A stretch of 64,000 nt of DNA, from positions 930,001-994,000 of the forward strand of contig NZ_LT629740.1 in assembly GCF_900105165.1 (NCBI RefSeq). The letters run 5' to 3'. Positions 25,309 through 34,068 of this stretch are shown in pieces. Position numbers and translations under genes: made by a program. The first letter of the stretch is position 1, and every line of letters starts with the position of its first letter. This DNA comes from Mucilaginibacter mallensis (lineage in GTDB: Bacteria; Bacteroidota; Bacteroidia; Sphingobacteriales; Sphingobacteriaceae). Below the pieces are notes generated by a model. That model ran no database searches. It had not been told where the DNA came from and was given only the letters and a program-made list of their open reading frames with translations.

Positions 25309-27141
25309 TTAATAGTCGTTTAGTTTATTCCACCAGGTTTTCTTTAATATGATTATGATGACCGCTAAAATAACCACTGTTACCAGCAGCGGCACTTTTT
25401 GCATCAGTATAAGGTACATGGGTAATATGGTGAGGCATAGCTGGGCTATGGTGCCTATTACCACGTTGAACATATTCAGTTTGAAGTTTTTATTCGGCAC
25501 AAATGCGGGATCATCCGCCATAACCAGTTTTTTTACGGGTTCCCAGGCACCCCATGGGCGCACTGTGGTGTAAAATGAGCGCAATACAGCCATATCAGTT
25601 GGCGGCGCAGCATAGGTGCCGATAACAGAACCTGCAATTGAGGTTACAAACAGCACCGGGAACCAATACAGCACATCGCTTACATCAATTTTCCAGGCGA
25701 GCAACATGGCTGTGCCGATACCTGTAAGCATCCCCCAAAAAAAGCCGCTGGCATTAAAGCGCCACCAATGCCATTTTAAAACGTTTGAAACAATGTAGCC
25801 GCTGTATAATGCTGATATGATAAATTGCAGCGCCTGGTTTATGTTTTTTATAAAGAACCCAAGGAAAACACCTATCGCAACAACCACAATACCAACCAAA
25901 TAATTCATGTTGATGATCTTTTTTGTGGAGGCTTTTGGGTCGACATATTTTACATAGATGTCATTTACAATATAGGCCTGCGCCGCGTTAAGTGTACCGC
26001 TAAAGGTGCTCATGAACGCGCCCAGCAAACCGGCAAGCAGTAAACCTACCAGGCCAACAGGCAGAAAATCATTGATGACCGCCGGAAGGATCCTTTCAAA
26101 ATCGACAGCGCCTGTGGCATCTTTCAGGTTCATTTGATGATAGTACAGTAAACCCAATAGCGTTAAACTGATGATGAGCGCGTACCTGATAGGCAAAAGG
26201 ATGATATTTACAAAGCCGCTCATTTTGCTGGCTTCCTCGGGCGAGCGGGTCGACAGGATCTTCTGCATATCATAATTTGGCGCAGGACCGGCTAAGGCGG
26301 CAAAAAATCCCCTGAAGGTCATCATCATAAAAAATATACCGAACAGGGAGTAGCCGTCGTCCTTTATTTTCTGATTCACCTCTTTAATAACATGCGACCA
26401 ATCCAGGTTCAAGTGCATGCCGAAAAACGGACTATACCAGCCATCGGGTACATTAAGGGTATGGCCACTTAGCTTCATTACTGCGATAATGGCTATCCAT
26501 ATGCAGGCAGCCGTCATGATCATGTACTTTATCACATCGCCCAGCACAACGCCGTGCATGCCACCCAATATGGAATAAAACATAGCGAACAGCGTGAAAA
26601 TTATACCATAAAACTCAGGTACATATTGCAGGGGAACATTAAAGGGTACGTAAGCTTTAACTGAATCCCAGGGGGCAAATATTTCAATGAATTTACCGAG
26701 GCCTATAAAGCCGTAGGCCAGGTAGCCAAAGCACAAAAACAAGGCGAACACAATAACTATAATGTGTGAGCTGCCAACGCCTTTGCCGCTGGTGCCAAAC
26801 CTGGTTTTTAACCACTCCGCACCTGTTGAGGCATTTGAACGGCGGAGCCAGCGGGCCAGGTACATCATTAGGAAAACCTGGTTAAAAACGGGCCACAGCC
26901 AGGGGATCCAAATGCTTTTCATACCGTAGGCAAAGCACAGGCTCACCATCCACATGGTGCCGCTGATGTCGAACATGTCAGAGGCATCGCTCAAACCCAG
27001 CAAATACCATGGCAGTGATTTGCCGCCAAGCATATAGCTTTCCTTATTTAGCCGGGCTTTTTTACGGTACCATAAACCAATCACAATGGTTGTAAGTAAA
27101 TACAACGCTATTATTGATATATCTATAACAGATAAATGCAT
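25309..27141 (-). CDS. Sodium/sugar symporter (SSF/SLC5 family)
   Basis: 610 residues with about 14-15 membrane helices. SSF features: [28 protein letters not shown] at the start (TM1 unwound region), [18 protein letters not shown], and [20 protein letters not shown] (the GxxxAxMST(F)SG-type Na+ site). It would import disaccharides such as beta-1,4-mannobiose across the inner membrane. It is the first gene of the catabolic operon; an AraC gene lies 188 bp upstream on the same strand. The order symporter, GH130, epimerase equals that reported for the B. fragilis mannan locus. No TAnnTTTG promoter element was found in the 188-bp gap. Confidence 0.92.
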   Translation of the reverse strand: MHLSVIDISIIALYLLTTIVIGLWYRKKARLNKESYMLGGKSLPWYLLGLSDASDMFDISGTMWMVSLCFAYGMKSIWIPWLWPVFNQVFLMMYLARWLRRSNASTGAEWLKTRFGTSGKGVGSSHIIVIVFALFLCFGYLAYGFIGLGKFIEIFAPWDSVKAYVPFNVPLQYVPEFYGIIFTLFAMFYSILGGMHGVVLGDVIKYMIMTAACIWIAIIAVMKLSGHTLNVPDGWYSPFFGMHLNLDWSHVIKEVNQKIKDDGYSLFGIFFMMMTFRGFFAALAGPAPNYDMQKILSTRSPEEASKMSGFVNIILLPIRYALIISLTLLGLLYYHQMNLKDATGAVDFERILPAVINDFLPVGLVGLLLAGLLGAFMSTFSGTLNAAQAYIVNDIYVKYVDPKASTKKIINMNYLVGIVVVAIGVFLGFFIKNINQALQFIISALYSGYIVSNVLKWHWWRFNASGFFWGMLTGIGTAMLLAWKIDVSDVLYWFPVLFVTSIAGSVIGTYAAPPTDMAVLRSFYTTVRPWGAWEPVKKLVMADDPAFVPNKNFKLNMFNVVIGTIAQLCLTILPMYLILMQKVPLLVTVVILAVIIIILKKTWWNKLNDY

Positions 27142-27329
27142 GCTTATTAAATCAATATTGTGTATGAAATGCTACGGCTTACAGCCCATTTGCAGGCACA
27201 TGAAACTTATCATGATTGGCTGTAGCGAAATTAATGATGGTTAATTACAGTTTACTAATACTTTTTTAACCATTTGAAGTACATTACTAATAAAAACCGG
27301 TTTTACATGGCGCGAAATATTGCCTGGAT

Positions 27330-28205
27330 CTATATAAATACCCTGTTGCCGGTATAGGTTTCCCTGAAATCTTTTGGGATACAAAACTTCTTACGCTTAA
27401 AGATCCTGTTGAAATTAGATATGTTATTGAAGCCGCATTTGTAAGCGATCTCGGAGATGGTATTGGTAGTGTCGATCAGCATACGTGAGGCATGGCCGAG
27501 GCGGATCTCATTCAGGCTGTCGATAAAAGTTTTTCCCGTGCGTTTCTTAATGAAGCGGCTAAAAGATGCCTCGGGCATATTGGCTATTTTAGCTACTTCG
27601 GCAAGGGTAATCTGTATGTTGTAGTGTGAGTTCATGTACTCAAATACTTTCTCAATCCGCCGGCTGTTATAATGGAACTGCTCGTTTGAAAAGCTTGAAT
27701 CTGAGAGGGTTTTCATGTTGCGCGATATAGAAAGGTCGTGCAATACAGATAGGAGCTCAAGTACAGAATCAAAGCCGCTTTTTTTGTTCAGGGATTGTAT
27801 GCGGTCCTTTAAAGCGCTAACTGTTTCCTGCGAGAAAAGGATGCCGCGTTGCGAGCGCTCTATCATGTTTTTAACAAAGCTGAGTTGATTTCTGCGTAAA
27901 AACTTCTCATCAAACAGGTCTTTATGAAATTGTATGGTTATTTCAGTAATAGACTCGCTTTCGCATTGATGGGTGAACCAGGCATGATAAACATTAGGCC
28001 CCACAAGCACCAGTTCCAGATCATCAATAACCTCAATGTGCCCGCCAACTACCCTTTTTGCCCCTTTGGCATTCAGGATAAGGTTAAGCTCATATTCGTC
28101 ATGGTAATGGAGGGGGAAGTCGAACTTTTTCTTTACTCTTGAAAAAATTGTGAAACAATCGCCGGGAGTTAATGGCGTTATTTCGCGCATCACATTACTT
28201 GTCAT
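27330..28205 (-). CDS. AraC-family transcriptional regulator
   Basis: 291 residues: N-terminal cupin-like sensing domain (about 15-170; FDFPLHYHDEYELNLIL is the usual opening) and C-terminal AraC double helix-turn-helix (about 190-285), with ITLAEVAKIANMPEASFSRFIKKRTG as the first unit and ISEIAYKCGFNNISNFNRIFKRKK as the second. It probably activates the adjacent mannan operon on sensing a sugar. It is encoded upstream of the symporter in the same direction, separated by 188 bp, so it can be read alone or through. A -7-like TAAATTTG is on the minus strand at 28257-28250. Confidence 0.9.
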   Translation of the reverse strand: MTSNVMREITPLTPGDCFTIFSRVKKKFDFPLHYHDEYELNLILNAKGAKRVVGGHIEVIDDLELVLVGPNVYHAWFTHQCESESITEITIQFHKDLFDEKFLRRNQLSFVKNMIERSQRGILFSQETVSALKDRIQSLNKKSGFDSVLELLSVLHDLSISRNMKTLSDSSFSNEQFHYNSRRIEKVFEYMNSHYNIQITLAEVAKIANMPEASFSRFIKKRTGKTFIDSLNEIRLGHASRMLIDTTNTISEIAYKCGFNNISNFNRIFKRKKFCIPKDFRETYTGNRVFI

Positions 28206-28532
28206 ATTAATAAATATTAGGTTTACTTATTTAGGTTAAGCTTGTGATACAAATTTAACATTATATTGGTCAAAATATAATAAATCAATATTTCAGCCTG
28301 TTATTTAGTAAAAACTTAGGCATCAATATTTAACAAGGAGTTATTTGTTTGCGGGTATTTATCCTTTCAATATTTATTAAATCCCTGAAAAAATAATTGA
28401 CATGAATTAAACAATATGGTTAAAATGGATGTTTAGATATCAAAATTTAAAATTTAACGATACTTTTATCGGTTAGAAGTTATGTGCGAAAGATGTTCGC
28501 TATAATTTTACGATCAAATAGACATTTTGCAA

Positions 28533-29531
28533 ATGAGGAATTTTTTACTTTTTATATTTTTTACTTCAATAATTATCTTCACCAGTTCTAAAATAGCTAA
28601 CGCCCAGAACTACAAAAATCAGTTTACATTATTTACTGATAATGATATGTACATCGATCCAAACCACGACAGGTATTATTCGGATGCTACATATTTTAAT
28701 TTTACACATGCCGTAAGCATGAATGAAATTTCAAATCCCAACATTGTCAAGAAGACCATTGAGTTTGAGTTTGGGCAAAAAATTTATACAGGTTTATCGG
28801 GGCACATATATGCTCCATATCATATAGACCGGCCTTTTACGGGTTATTTATTTGGTAACGTAGCCTGGAATTGGTTATATAAGGATGAGGATGCACTGAA
28901 ATTTACTGCTGAAGTAGGTACAATTGGCCCGGCGGCATTAGGCGAGGAGGTGCAAAGCGGCTTTCATAATCTTTTTGGTTTATATAAAGTGGTAGTAAAC
29001 AATTCTTATTATCATAAATATGGCGGTTGGAGCCATCAGCTTAATACGGAGCCTGGATTGAATTTAAGGCTGGATTATAAACACCTGTTATACAGAAATG
29101 ACGGAAGCTGGTTTGATATTGCAGCAAATCCTGATGTATGGCTGGGGTCAACATTTACGGGTGCAAGCGCAGGTCTACAATTTAGGGTAGGTGATTTAAA
29201 TCAGTTCTTCCAATCTGTTATTACAAACACACGGGTTAGCAATAACAGCAATGAGCAAATGAAGCATGAATTTTACTTTTTTACGCTTCCGCAGGTAAAC
29301 TATGTTGTTTATGACGCTACCATTGAGGGAGGGCTTTTCAGAAGTGATAAGGGCCCTATTACTTTTGGCATATATCATTGGGTTTATCAGCAGCAATTCG
29401 GTTTGCAGTTTGCATCGGCCAGGTGGTCGGCAAGTGCTATTGCCTTTATAAAATCTAGAGAAGTTAAGAGTACTGCCCTGGGCGATCAATGGGGGTCAAT
29501 AGGTATTTCATATCGTTTTGGCAAGATTTAA
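28533..29531 (+). CDS. LpxR-like outer-membrane lipid A deacylase family protein (DUF2219)
   Basis: I choose the ATG at 28533; an in-frame TTG at 28527 would add two residues. The 332-residue product has a signal peptide ending near NAQ and then an outer-membrane beta-barrel. The family hallmark NDxxxxxDRYY is visible in FTDNDMYIDPNHDRYYSD (about residues 34-51), which in LpxR holds catalytic and calcium-binding residues, followed by FEFGQKIYTG. Tyr/Trp-rich alternating strands and a C-terminal GISYRFGKI fit a barrel ending. LpxR removes the 3'-acyloxyacyl chain of lipid A; whether this homologue does so is unproven. It sits 41 bp before a TPR gene on the same strand. Confidence 0.8.
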   Translation: MRNFLLFIFFTSIIIFTSSKIANAQNYKNQFTLFTDNDMYIDPNHDRYYSDATYFNFTHAVSMNEISNPNIVKKTIEFEFGQKIYTGLSGHIYAPYHIDRPFTGYLFGNVAWNWLYKDEDALKFTAEVGTIGPAALGEEVQSGFHNLFGLYKVVVNNSYYHKYGGWSHQLNTEPGLNLRLDYKHLLYRNDGSWFDIAANPDVWLGSTFTGASAGLQFRVGDLNQFFQSVITNTRVSNNSNEQMKHEFYFFTLPQVNYVVYDATIEGGLFRSDKGPITFGIYHWVYQQQFGLQFASARWSASAIAFIKSREVKSTALGDQWGSIGISYRFGKI

Positions 29532-29571
29532 CGTTTACATTTGATGCAGTCCTTTACCTTGCCCATGATTA

Positions 29572-31053
29572 ATGAAGTTTAAAAGTATTTTATTTGTTAT
29601 TGTTTTTGTAGGCTGCAGGTTAACTGCCAGCGCAAATTATAATTTCGATGCGCGCTGTATGGATGCCTATAAAGCCGTATTTGATTTCAGGCTGAATGAT
29701 GCCCGGGCTATCATCCAACAGGAAAAACAGCAATATCCGCAAAATGGTATAACTATATTATTGGATAATTATGTTGATTACATCAGCCTGATCACCTCGG
29801 ATAATAAAAATGAATACGATCTGCTAAAGGATAAAAAATCAGACAGGATTGATGCGCTGAAAGGGAACGAGGAGAACTCACCCTATTACCTATACGCACA
29901 AGCCGAAGTTTATTTACAATGGGGGCTGATAAAGGCCAAGTTTGGTGATTATACATCCTCGGCATCCGATTTTAAAAAGGCCCGTAATCTGCTAAACGAT
30001 AACACGGAAAAATACCCCGATTTTTTACCCGCTCAAAAAGATCTTGCGCTGATAAATGTTGTTTTTGGTGCCATGCCATCAAACTTAAAAACCTTTGCCA
30101 AATTTTTAGGCATGGGTGGCAATGTGCAGGCGGGTGTTGCACAACTGGAAAAATTGCGCACGCAAATATCCGCTACAAAATATAGCTATTATAAGGATGA
30201 GGTTATCTTTTACCTGTGCTATATGGATATTGATGTTTTGCATAACAAAAACAATTATAACAGGCTGATGGGCTATATAGCCGGTATGGATAATAAGGAC
30301 CTGCTCCGTACTTACCTGCAAGGTTATGTGGCAGCCAAAACCGGGCATAATGAGGAAGCTATTGCTAATTTGCAGGATGTGCCACACTCAGCCAAATACA
30401 CGCCTTTACCAACGCTTGATTACTTGTTGGGCTGTGCCAAATTATGCCGTATGGATAGCGACGCCTATGTGTATCTGCTTAAATATATTGACGAGTACAA
30501 AGGCGTAAATTATATTAAGGACTCGTACCTTAAAGTGGCTTACTGTTACTTTTTCAGGAACGATGAGGCCAAGTACAACTACTATCTGAAACTGGCCCGT
30601 ACAAAAGGTTATACCACCGATGAAAAGGACAAACAGGCGCTAAAGGAAGCAAATGATAATCGCCCGGATTATGATTTACTGAAAGCCAGGTTTTATTGCG
30701 ATGGCGGTTATTACGATAAGGCACTTGCCCAGTTAAAAGGCAAACAGGAGGGTGAACTTAAATTGCTGCGCGATAAAATTGAACTGAACTACAGGCTGGG
30801 CCGTATCTACGAAAAGATGAATAAGTTTAACGATGCCATAGCCTGGTATCAGAAAGCGATAAATATCGGGAAAACAAGTACCTACTATTATGCTGCCAAC
30901 GCTGCCCTGAGCATCGGCGGTATTTATGAATACATAAAAGATGATTACATGGCAGCCAATTACTACAAACAGGCGCTGGATATGCGAAATCATGAATACC
31001 AAAGCAGTATTGATACCCAGGCAAAAGATGGCCTGGAAAGGATGCACCGCTAG
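29572..31053 (+). CDS. Secreted tetratricopeptide-repeat protein
   Basis: 493 residues, signal peptide (MKFKSILFVIVFVGCRLTASA) and then helical repeats throughout. The C-terminal half has recognisable TPR units (YRLGRIYEKMNKFNDAIAWYQKAIN at about 412-436, and YMAANYYKQALDM near 465-477). The N-terminal part (FDARCMDAYKAVFDFRLNDAR) is typical of periplasmic TPR proteins in Bacteroidota that I know only as uncharacterised. It is 40 bp downstream of the LpxR-like gene, so the two may be co-transcribed and act in the envelope. No enzymatic motif is seen. It converges on the acyltransferase gene across a heptamer-repeat hairpin. Confidence 0.75.
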   Translation: MKFKSILFVIVFVGCRLTASANYNFDARCMDAYKAVFDFRLNDARAIIQQEKQQYPQNGITILLDNYVDYISLITSDNKNEYDLLKDKKSDRIDALKGNEENSPYYLYAQAEVYLQWGLIKAKFGDYTSSASDFKKARNLLNDNTEKYPDFLPAQKDLALINVVFGAMPSNLKTFAKFLGMGGNVQAGVAQLEKLRTQISATKYSYYKDEVIFYLCYMDIDVLHNKNNYNRLMGYIAGMDNKDLLRTYLQGYVAAKTGHNEEAIANLQDVPHSAKYTPLPTLDYLLGCAKLCRMDSDAYVYLLKYIDEYKGVNYIKDSYLKVAYCYFFRNDEAKYNYYLKLARTKGYTTDEKDKQALKEANDNRPDYDLLKARFYCDGGYYDKALAQLKGKQEGELKLLRDKIELNYRLGRIYEKMNKFNDAIAWYQKAINIGKTSTYYYAANAALSIGGIYEYIKDDYMAANYYKQALDMRNHEYQSSIDTQAKDGLERMHR

Positions 31054-31150
31054 TCTTAAGTCTTAAGTCATAAGTCTACAGTCTGAAGTCGAAAGTTAAA
31101 AGAACAGAATCCGGCTTGGGACTTTAGACTCAAGACTCAGAACTCAAAAC
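31052..31150. repeat. Heptamer microrepeat hairpin (AGTCTTA type) between convergent genes
   Basis: Left half 31052-31096 is a run of degenerate 7-mers (AGTCTTA, AGTCATA, AGTCTAC, AGTCTGA, AGTCGAA); right half 31118-31150 is a run of their reverse complements (GACTCA-type). The arms can fold into one imperfect hairpin that would end transcription from both the TPR gene and the acyltransferase gene. Confidence 0.6.
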
Positions 31151-31152
31151 TA

Positions 31153-31815
31153 TCACTTATATGTTATCCCTTCATCGGTGTAGCGGATATTGCTTTCAAT
31201 GCATTTGATATGGTGTTTGTTTACTTTCTGCTTTAACTCATCAAAATTAAAATCATGATTTGTGCCGCAATCCAGCATGGTAGCATGCAGGGTAGGGCGC
31301 AAACTTTCAAAGTATTCTACAACGTTGCTGCACCATATCAGCTGGCAATCGCCTTTTATGCGGGTAACAATTTCATATAAGCCCTCATCAAATTTAATGT
31401 TTCTTACATGCATACTTTCCAGTTTTCCTTGTGGGTAAAATAGCAGTAGGTTGCCGGGTTGGGATAATATTTCGGCGGCATAATCAAAGCTTTCCTGTAT
31501 GGAGCGTTTGCCCGGCTCAACTGAAAAGCTGCCGATATACTGCAACCATTTATTTTTTAACATCTGTTTTTTTAACGACATGGCATAAATACGTTTCACA
31601 CCACCCGGTTTGTTAAAGTATTTATAGCACATATAAAATGCCCAAAAACCATCCCAAAAACTAAAATGATTACACATTAATATGTAAGAGTGGTTGGGTT
31701 TTAAGTCTACCGTTTTTACGATCAGTTTATTTGATCGGCGTTTAAAAACAAGGCCTATGATAAAACCGAAACATTTGATGAAGAAAGGAGATAATGGTTT
31801 TGATTTGATGATCAT
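31153..31815 (-). CDS. PlsC-like lysophospholipid acyltransferase (LPLAT family)
   Basis: 220 residues. Acyltransferase motif I is NHFSFWD with H50 and D55 (HX4D); a motif III-like FYPQGKLES follows at about 128-136. An N-terminal hydrophobic stretch (FFIKCFGFIIGLVF) suggests peripheral membrane attachment. It transfers an acyl group, from ACP or CoA, to a hydroxyl acceptor. It is the last of eight co-directional genes; its start overlaps the hydrolase stop by 4 bp (ATGA-type coupling), so it likely uses the chain built by the cluster. Glycerol phosphate, an amino-acid lipid or a sugar are all possible acceptors. Confidence 0.85.
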   Translation of the reverse strand: MIIKSKPLSPFFIKCFGFIIGLVFKRRSNKLIVKTVDLKPNHSYILMCNHFSFWDGFWAFYMCYKYFNKPGGVKRIYAMSLKKQMLKNKWLQYIGSFSVEPGKRSIQESFDYAAEILSQPGNLLLFYPQGKLESMHVRNIKFDEGLYEIVTRIKGDCQLIWCSNVVEYFESLRPTLHATMLDCGTNHDFNFDELKQKVNKHHIKCIESNIRYTDEGITYK

Positions 31816-32633
31816 AGCAATAAACCAGATAACGCGGAAACAAAGTTTTTGTTGATAAGCTCATGGTGCTCATCTAAAATTACAATTTCGGCCTGTTTAA
31901 ATTTAGCGAAAAAAGCCTTGCCTATTGATGGCGGGTACATTTTATCGCGTTTGCCAAATATAAATATGCTGCGAATGTTATATTCAGTAAGTGTTTTTAT
32001 TAATTGTGCTTCATCGGTTTCAAACAGGCGCAGGTAAATAAAAGAGGCATACAGGTTAAAACGTAACTCGGGCGTATCGATCTCCTTATATAAAATATTA
32101 CGTCCCACATCATCAATAAACCCGAGCCATTTGCAGAGGTTAAGCATGTTGATGAGTGCCTTTTCGCTCAATACTAATTTCTCCAGCAGTTTATTGCCGA
32201 GCTTGTATTTGCTGAAAAACTCTATCAGCTTACCGGGATATATGGACGATGGCGCGGCAACAATGTACTCATCAACCCGGCTACCCAGTTCCTCTACCAC
32301 AGCGGTTACATAGTGTGTACCCATTGAATATCCGATTACCGAAAAGCGATCAATATGCTCATAAGCACAAAATTCCTCAATAAGCGCGGCAAATTGTTTT
32401 TTGGTGATGCGGGCCTTTACCGCTTCAAGGCTTTGATCGGTTAGCTTGGTTTCCTTGTGAAAGAAAAGATCGAAACCGAAAAAAGTGTATTTGCTGCCAA
32501 GCGCTGGCTCCAGCAATAAGAACTGTTTGCCATGCATGCCATAACCGTGAAAACATAGCATAGACTGCGGCCCATTACCAAATTTGTAATAATGGAGCTT
32601 AACTAATGCGTTTTCAAAGTAATGTGATGTCAA
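31812..32633 (-). CDS. Alpha/beta hydrolase
   Basis: 273 residues with no signal peptide. The nucleophile elbow is GYSMGT with S103, the oxyanion loop is FHGYGMHG (28-35), the acid is D in FGKRDKMYPP and the base His is in DEHHELINKNFVS near the C-terminus. It has the thioesterase-like hydrolase fold and may release or proofread ACP-bound acyl chains made by the upstream genes, or hydrolyse an ester of the product. It starts 12 bp after the phosphopantetheinyl transferase gene and overlaps the acyltransferase by 4 bp. Confidence 0.82.
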   Translation of the reverse strand: MTSHYFENALVKLHYYKFGNGPQSMLCFHGYGMHGKQFLLLEPALGSKYTFFGFDLFFHKETKLTDQSLEAVKARITKKQFAALIEEFCAYEHIDRFSVIGYSMGTHYVTAVVEELGSRVDEYIVAAPSSIYPGKLIEFFSKYKLGNKLLEKLVLSEKALINMLNLCKWLGFIDDVGRNILYKEIDTPELRFNLYASFIYLRLFETDEAQLIKTLTEYNIRSIFIFGKRDKMYPPSIGKAFFAKFKQAEIVILDEHHELINKNFVSALSGLLL

Positions 32634-32645
32634 AACTATTGCGGG

Positions 32646-33044
32646 TTAACTGATCTCGATAAAAGCAATCGCCCAAATATAATCGCCATCGTGCGATATA
32701 GATAAACTTATTTTAAACCTGCCGGGATGCTGGTGTAAAGTTACGTTCGGTTGGCCGCCGGGTTTATCGCGGGTTATTTCTATTTTTTTCCAGCCGAGCG
32801 CTTTAGGATCGAGCTGTTTTACGGCTTTATAAACAGCCTCTTTAGCTGCCCATGTTGATGCGTAGCGTAATGCGGATTCACTAAACTGATCGCAATAAGC
32901 GATCTCAGTAGGGGTGTAAGCTTTGTTTTTGAAGGGTTCGGTTAGCGAGAGCAGGAAAGTTGGCAGGTGAACAAGGTCATTGCCGACAGCGAATTTTTTA
33001 TCAGCAGCTATATCATTAACCGATTTGAATATTTTATTCTCCAT
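32646..33044 (-). CDS. 4'-phosphopantetheinyl transferase (AcpS-like)
   Basis: 132 residues, the length of AcpS-type transferases. The Mg-binding motif VGNDLV carries D23 (canonical VGIDIV) and the second motif WAAKEAVYKA carries E69 (canonical FxxKEA). It transfers phosphopantetheine from CoA to the serine of an acyl carrier protein, here presumably the ACP encoded at 35415-35678. Its start lies inside the 3' end of the FabI gene (11-bp overlap), so translation is coupled. A dedicated transferase in the cluster suggests the ACP is not well served by the housekeeping enzyme; that is inference. Confidence 0.85.
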   Translation of the reverse strand: MENKIFKSVNDIAADKKFAVGNDLVHLPTFLLSLTEPFKNKAYTPTEIAYCDQFSESALRYASTWAAKEAVYKAVKQLDPKALGWKKIEITRDKPGGQPNVTLHQHPGRFKISLSISHDGDYIWAIAFIEIS

Positions 33045-33846
33045 CTACTGCCACGCCCATAATATTAAAACCACCATCAACATAATGAATATTGCCGGTC
33101 ACTTTTTTCGATAGATCGGAGAAATAATATAAAGCGGTATCGCCAACATCGCCGGCATCAATATTACCCAGCGGAGCGGTGAATTTGCCCATTTTGCGTA
33201 AGGTACGCGCGCCACTGATCACCCCTGCAGAGGTGGTCATAACCAAACCTGCCGAAATAGCATTTACCCTGATCTTCTTCCCCCTGAAATAACTGGCCAG
33301 GTACAGTACAATATTTTCCAGCGCCGCTTTATTTATGGCCATGCCCGCATATTGCGGAAATACCCTTTGTGAAGCGTTATAAGTAAGTGTTAATATAGAC
33401 GCGTTTGGCGCAAGCAGCGGCTCGGCAACACGTGCTACCCTGAGCAGAGAGTAAGCGCTGATGTTAAAGGAATCCATAAAATCCTCAAAAGGGATATTGA
33501 TATAAGTTGATGGCTCTTCCTTACTGCCCGGCAGTGTATAGCACATCACCTGCTGGTTACCAAAGGCAACACCATGCAATATATAATCAATTGGGCCCAG
33601 GCCATCATGAACTGTTTGCAGAAAAGCTGTTATTTGTGCTTCATTCCTTACATCAACTTCCATGGCAAAACGGGTATCCATGCCCAGTTTTTTCATCAGG
33701 TACATTACTTCATCTTTGGTATCGGCAACATAGCTCAATGTTATTTTACAACCTGATTGATGTAGTTTTAAAGCCACATTATAAGCTATGGAACTATCGT
33801 TCCTAACTCCAAATATTACCGCGACTTTATTTGTATTGTTGATCAT
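33034..33846 (-). CDS. Enoyl-ACP reductase, FabI type
   Basis: 270-residue atypical SDR of the FabI class. The nucleotide-binding segment is FGVRNDSSIAYNVAL; the FabI catalytic set is Y156 and Y166 with K173 (Y-x6-K spacing, QYAGMAINKAALE), and GARTLRKMGKFT near residue 210 matches the substrate loop. It reduces trans-2-enoyl-ACP with NAD(P)H, the last step of each elongation round. Presence of this enzyme means the cluster makes at least partly saturated chains, unlike aryl polyene clusters. A 222-bp gap with a palindromic repeat separates it from the ketosynthase gene; the downstream genes overlap. It may be the only FabI of the cell or a paralogue; this cannot be seen here. Confidence 0.88.
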   Translation of the reverse strand: MINNTNKVAVIFGVRNDSSIAYNVALKLHQSGCKITLSYVADTKDEVMYLMKKLGMDTRFAMEVDVRNEAQITAFLQTVHDGLGPIDYILHGVAFGNQQVMCYTLPGSKEEPSTYINIPFEDFMDSFNISAYSLLRVARVAEPLLAPNASILTLTYNASQRVFPQYAGMAINKAALENIVLYLASYFRGKKIRVNAISAGLVMTTSAGVISGARTLRKMGKFTAPLGNIDAGDVGDTALYYFSDLSKKVTGNIHYVDGGFNIMGVAVDGE

Positions 33847-33863
33847 GTTATAAGTTGTTCTTT

Positions 33864-34063
33864 CCTCGCAACGACAAGGAGGAAATATTATTATTTGCGC
33901 TCGTCTGTGACGAGTGCTTAATATGTTTTGGCGATTGCATCGCCAGTCGCGTTACAAACGCTAACCCAGTTTAAGCACTCGTCACAGACGAGCGCAATTG
34001 TTAATGTAATCCAGACTTACTAAGTTTTAAACTGCTTTGTTCCTCCTCGCAATGACAAGGAGG
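33864..34063. repeat. Three-hairpin palindromic element (GCGCTCGTCTGTGACGAGTGC) inside the acyl cluster
   Basis: Perfect 27-bp outer arms at 33895-33921 and 33971-33997 enclose two small hairpins: GGCGAT-tgc-ATCGCC (33930-33944) and GCGTT-aca-AACGC (33949-33961). The folded form is cruciform. The element is bracketed by CCTCGCAAyGACAAGGAGG copies at 33864-33882 and 34045-34063 in the same orientation (one mismatch). No promoter motif is obvious. Confidence 0.8.
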
Positions 34064-34068
34064 ACTGT

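Noticed and set aside
13324..28205. Classical polysaccharide utilisation locus with SusC/SusD
   Set aside because: No TonB-dependent receptor or SusD-like lipoprotein is encoded anywhere in the region; only a symporter is present.
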